Shown here in pieces: positions 61,021 to 64,000 of a stretch of 64,000 nucleotides of DNA (position 1 is its first letter; each line of letters starts with the position of its first letter). The notes under the pieces were generated by a model that was not told the DNA's origin, did not search any database, and was given only the letters and a program-made list of their open reading frames with translations. A program made the position numbers and the translations under genes. The DNA comes from Clostridiales bacterium. Lineage in GTDB: Bacteria > Bacillota > Clostridia > Christensenellales > Aristaeellaceae. The DNA is taken from contig DUQF01000022.1 of assembly GCA_012837965.1 (NCBI GenBank), positions 1 to 64,000 on the forward strand. The letters run 5' to 3'.

Positions 61021-62073
61021 TTATTGGACGGCCTTGAGCATTTCATTCCACTTCCTGTCCATATCTTCAACCAAGGCAATTTGCGTACGGCAGCGCACTA
61101 AGTTATGCTCGGGATAGGCGGTGCGAAAGTAAGTATCGCCGTTTAGGTAGTCGGCCAAGAAACGAACCCCGCATTCAAGGGTCATGAGCCGGGCGCCCGT
61201 GGGCAGGCTCATGCGCTCCACATCTGTGAGCCTATCGCCGCAGGTTTCAAGGAAGCCCTTGGCATAGATATTGTAAAGCGGCAGGGATAGCGACACTTTG
61301 TTTACATCCTTTTCATCTTCAGCGGCGGTGTTTGCGCCAAAGCGGATGGAGTCGCCAAAGTCGTTGGCGGCAAAGCCGGGCATTACGGTATCAAGGTCGA
61401 TAACGCATAGCGGTGTGCGGGTAACGGAGTCCAGCATCACGTTGTTAAGCTTGGTATCGTTATGGGTGACTCGAAGGGGCAGCTTGCCTTCCCGGTAGAG
61501 GTTCATCAGCTCTCCGGCGCCGCTTTCAAAACTCAGGTAATGATCGATTTCCGCCTTGGCAGAATCCAAGCGTCCCGATCTGTTTTCTTCAATTGCCCTT
61601 TTTAACTGGTTGTAACGCTCGGGCGTATCATGAAAGTGGGGGATGGTTTCGTATAGGGAACCGGCATCAAAGTCCGATAACTGGTTTTGGAACTGGCCAA
61701 AAGCCTTGGCGCTCTGGTAAAAATCGTCAGGCGTTTCGGGCTTGTCAAGGCAAAGGCTGCGGGTGACAAACTCATACAACCGCCAGTAGGCTCCCTCATC
61801 GTCTACCAGATAGGGCTTGCCGTCCACCGTTTCAACTAAGGTCAGCACATGGCGCTCATCAAGGCCCTGGCGGCGTAAGTGGTCGGTTACCCTAATCAGG
61901 TTGCTCATGAGCTTGTCGGGCTCTTTAAAAACCGTTTGGCTAAGCCTTTGCAAGATATACAGGTGAGGCTGGTCGGTTACCAATAGATAGGTTTGGTTAA
62001 TATGCCCCGAACCGTAACGGGCGCAGCTGAGGGGATTGCCTTCCAACTTAAATTGAGAATAAACGCAATGCAT
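61021..62073 (-). CDS. Phosphotransferase of the APH/ChoK fold, NahK-like
   Basis: 350 residues. The kinase catalytic loop is RVTHNDTKLNNVMLD (about 208-222), and the Mg-binding motif is VIDLDTVMPGFAANDFGD (about 230-247). N-terminal YGSGHINQTYLL is the nucleotide-binding loop. The sequence pattern matches N-acetylhexosamine 1-kinase (NahK), which phosphorylates GlcNAc/GalNAc from host glycans or lacto-N-biose; related members phosphorylate other sugars. It sits with a phosphoesterase rather than with a lacto-N-biose cluster, so specificity is not certain. Confidence 0.78.
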   Translation of the reverse strand: MHCVYSQFKLEGNPLSCARYGSGHINQTYLLVTDQPHLYILQRLSQTVFKEPDKLMSNLIRVTDHLRRQGLDERHVLTLVETVDGKPYLVDDEGAYWRLYEFVTRSLCLDKPETPDDFYQSAKAFGQFQNQLSDFDAGSLYETIPHFHDTPERYNQLKRAIEENRSGRLDSAKAEIDHYLSFESGAGELMNLYREGKLPLRVTHNDTKLNNVMLDSVTRTPLCVIDLDTVMPGFAANDFGDSIRFGANTAAEDEKDVNKVSLSLPLYNIYAKGFLETCGDRLTDVERMSLPTGARLMTLECGVRFLADYLNGDTYFRTAYPEHNLVRCRTQIALVEDMDRKWNEMLKAVQ

Positions 62074-62100
62074 GATGAATAGTTCCTCCTTGAATAAAGT

Positions 62101-64000
62101 TTATACTCGCATGGCGTCAATGAGTTTCTCATACGCCCGAATGCCTTCTTTAAGTGCGCCTTTTGCGCTGTCATGCCTTAGTTGCAGCTTAAGGGTGGTG
62201 CTGCGGCCGGGGGAGAGGGACAGACGCTTGTCGACAGACAGCGCACGCACCAACCTTTCAGGGCTTTGTACATAGTTTTCATTCAGCCTGGCGCTTAAAT
62301 ACCCGCTGCCGAAGCTGACCAAGTCGCTGCCGATGGTGGAGGCAAGGCGCCTTAAATAGCTGACAAGCGACAGGGTGACAACAGGCTCGGGCGGCTCGCC
62401 GAAACGGTCGACCAAATCGCTGGTCAGCTCGTCCAAATCCGCTTTGGATGTAACCGAAGCGATGCGCTTGTACACCTCAATGCGCTGCTTGTCGCCGGAA
62501 ACGTAGCTTTCAGGGAGGAAAGCGTCCACAGGCAATTCTACCCTGGTTTCCTTTTCTACCTGCGTAGCCAGCGTGTCGCCCTTGGCTTCCCTAATGGCTT
62601 CTTCAATCAGTTTCCAGTACATATCGTAGCCTACAGAGGCGATTTGCCCCGACTGCTCGGGGCCGAACATGTTGCCGGCGCCACGAATTTCAAGGTCCCG
62701 CATGGCAATGCGGAAGCCTGCGCCAAATTCGGTAAACTCCTGAATGGCTGCTAAACGCTTTTGAGCGTCTTGCGTGAGCGCCTTGTCGGGGCGGACAAAA
62801 AAGTAAGCGTACGCAGACTGCCAGGAGCGCCCAACACGCCCCCGCAACTGGTACAGTTGGCTCAGGCCGAACTTGTCGGCATCGTACACCATTAAGGTGT
62901 TGGCGGAAGGCACGTCCAGGCCGTTTTCAATGATGGTGGAGCAAACCAAAACGTCAAGCTTCTGCCGGTAAAAATCGTTCATCACGTCTTCCAAGGCGGT
63001 TGCGCTCATTTGCCCGTGAGCGATGCCGATTTTGGTATCAGGCAAAAGGATCGCAAGGTGCGAAGCAAACTTTTCAATGTTCTGCACCCTATTATACAGG
63101 AAAAATACCTGCCCGTCCCGGTTTAATTCCCGGGTAATGGCGCCCCTCACGATGGCGTCGCTGTAATCCATCACATAGGTTTGAATAGGAAGCCTGTTTT
63201 CGGGCGGGGTCTCAAGCAAGCTCATATCCCGAACGCCTATCATGCTCATGTTGAGGGTCCGGGGAATGGGGGTGGCGGACAGGGTAAGTACATCCACCGT
63301 TTGCTTCATGGATTGAATTTTTTCCTTGTGGGCGACGCCAAAGCGCTGCTCCTCGTCGATGATTAAAAGCCCCAAGTCCGCAAAGATAACGTCTTTGGAT
63401 AGCAGGCGGTGAGTGCCGATGAGGATATCGATTTTTTTATCGTACAGCTTGGCAAGAATTTCCCTTGTTTCCTTGGCCGTATTAAAGCGGCTGACCGAGG
63501 CGATTTCGACCGGTATCACCTGGAAGCGTTCCCTAAAAGTCTTTTCATGCTGCTTGACTAAAATGGTGGTGGGCGCGAGAACGGCCACCTGCTTTGCGCC
63601 CATGACCGCGCGAAAAGCCGCCCGCATGGCGACTTCCGTTTTGCCGTAGCCCACATCGCCGCAAAGAAGCCTGTCCATATTGACGGGCTTTTCCATATCG
63701 TGCAGCACTTCGCCAATTGCTCGCTGCTGGTCTTCGGTTAATTCATACTCAAAGCGATCGGCAAACTCGTTTTCAAAAATGCCGGGATGGGTAAAGGCAT
63801 AGCCGGGGGTGGCTTGGCGCTTGGCGTACAGCTCCACCAAGTTAAAGGCAAGCTGCTTGACGGACGCCCGCACCCTGCTTTTTTGCCTTTGCCAGGCATT
63901 GCCTGTCAGGTCATTAAGCGGGGGAGGCGTTTCCAGGGAACCGATATATTTTTGCACCCGGTCAAACTGGTCAACGGGCACGTAAAGTTTGTCGCTGCCC
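62101..64000 (-). CDS. mfd: Transcription-repair coupling factor Mfd (C-terminal part)
   Basis: The frame enters from the right edge (GSDKLYVPVDQFDRVQKYIG), so about the N-terminal half is missing. Visible are the RNA polymerase-interacting end, the helicase domain with GDVGYGKTEVAMRAAFRAV (Walker A), DEEQRFG, LTLSATPIPRTLNMSMIG and the second half (YQLRGRVGRSWQSAYAYFF), then the TRCF C-terminal domain (about the last 110 residues). It removes stalled RNA polymerase and recruits UvrA to DNA damage. The stop is at 62101-62103. Confidence 0.96.
   Translation of the reverse strand, partial: GSDKLYVPVDQFDRVQKYIGSLETPPPLNDLTGNAWQRQKSRVRASVKQLAFNLVELYAKRQATPGYAFTHPGIFENEFADRFEYELTEDQQRAIGEVLHDMEKPVNMDRLLCGDVGYGKTEVAMRAAFRAVMGAKQVAVLAPTTILVKQHEKTFRERFQVIPVEIASVSRFNTAKETREILAKLYDKKIDILIGTHRLLSKDVIFADLGLLIIDEEQRFGVAHKEKIQSMKQTVDVLTLSATPIPRTLNMSMIGVRDMSLLETPPENRLPIQTYVMDYSDAIVRGAITRELNRDGQVFFLYNRVQNIEKFASHLAILLPDTKIGIAHGQMSATALEDVMNDFYRQKLDVLVCSTIIENGLDVPSANTLMVYDADKFGLSQLYQLRGRVGRSWQSAYAYFFVRPDKALTQDAQKRLAAIQEFTEFGAGFRIAMRDLEIRGAGNMFGPEQSGQIASVGYDMYWKLIEEAIREAKGDTLATQVEKETRVELPVDAFLPESYVSGDKQRIEVYKRIASVTSKADLDELTSDLVDRFGEPPEPVVTLSLVSYLRRLASTIGSDLVSFGSGYLSARLNENYVQSPERLVRALSVDKRLSLSPGRSTTLKLQLRHDSAKGALKEGIRAYEKLIDAMRV

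Overview
The window looks like a chromosomal segment of an anaerobic, low-to-mid GC Gram-positive bacterium (Bacillota, most likely class Clostridia). Supporting signs are strong GGAGG ribosome-binding sites, TTGACA/TATAAT promoters, many ATGA-type gene overlaps, intrinsic terminators, a SpoIIIE/FtsK-type translocase, an ECF-type riboflavin importer under an FMN riboswitch, a dedicated plsX-acpP-rnc-smc-ftsY-alr cluster and a sortase-anchored surface protein. No rRNA or tRNA genes were seen, so the lineage cannot be fixed more closely. Most of the window is vertically inherited core genome. The accessory-looking parts are 1-3690 (decayed IS630 element and a broken BNR-repeat gene), 32.5-35.0 kb (an AT-rich Mrr-type restriction gene and small membrane proteins) and 51.2-53.7 kb (surface protein).

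Layout. 1-3.7 kb: IS debris, truncated BNR protein, acyltransferase, gene remnants. 3.7-8.1 kb: rpsO, pnp, M16 peptidase, dUTPase-like protein. 8.1-13.0 kb: RsiV-like lipoprotein, ftsK/spoIIIE, GNAT, TfoX-like. 13.1-17.1 kb: mgtE behind an attenuator with a 25-codon leader ORF; FMN riboswitch-ribU-tsaE-tsaB-rimI. 17.1-23.0 kb: XRE/cupin regulator and potABCD, ending in a phosphodiester-glycosidase-like exoprotein. 23.0-24.7 kb: guaB behind a second leader with a small ORF and terminator. 24.7-30.3 kb (minus): FbpABC-type importer whose permease carries an extra ~500-residue extracytoplasmic domain. 30.7-32.5 kb: divergent methyltransferase and zinc-ribbon genes, then RNase P RNA. 35.2-37.9 kb (minus): CofE-like, GntR, AGE epimerase operon. 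37.9-49.9 kb (minus): plsX-acpP, terminator, then rnc-smc-ftsY-alr-membrane protein-rsmD-coaD-coiled coil-Cys-repeat protein. 49.9-53.7 kb (minus): glycosyltransferase, surface protein, small membrane protein. 53.8-60.2 kb: secA, S51 peptidase, prfB, DUF1461 protein, tsaD. 60.1-64.0 kb (minus): metallophosphoesterase, NahK-like kinase, mfd (runs off the right edge).

How genes fit together. TsaE, TsaB and TsaD (t6A tRNA modification) are all present, but TsaD is 43 kb away. PotABCD has its own XRE/cupin regulator with a palindrome at the promoter. Two genes (mgtE and guaB) can only be transcribed through a terminator lying just before the start codon, and in both cases a short, well-placed ORF precedes that terminator. 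These are the best candidates for undescribed regulation here. The best candidates for undescribed protein architecture are the fused FbpB permease with a giant ectodomain and the 11-repeat cysteine protein that closes the rnc-smc-ftsY operon.
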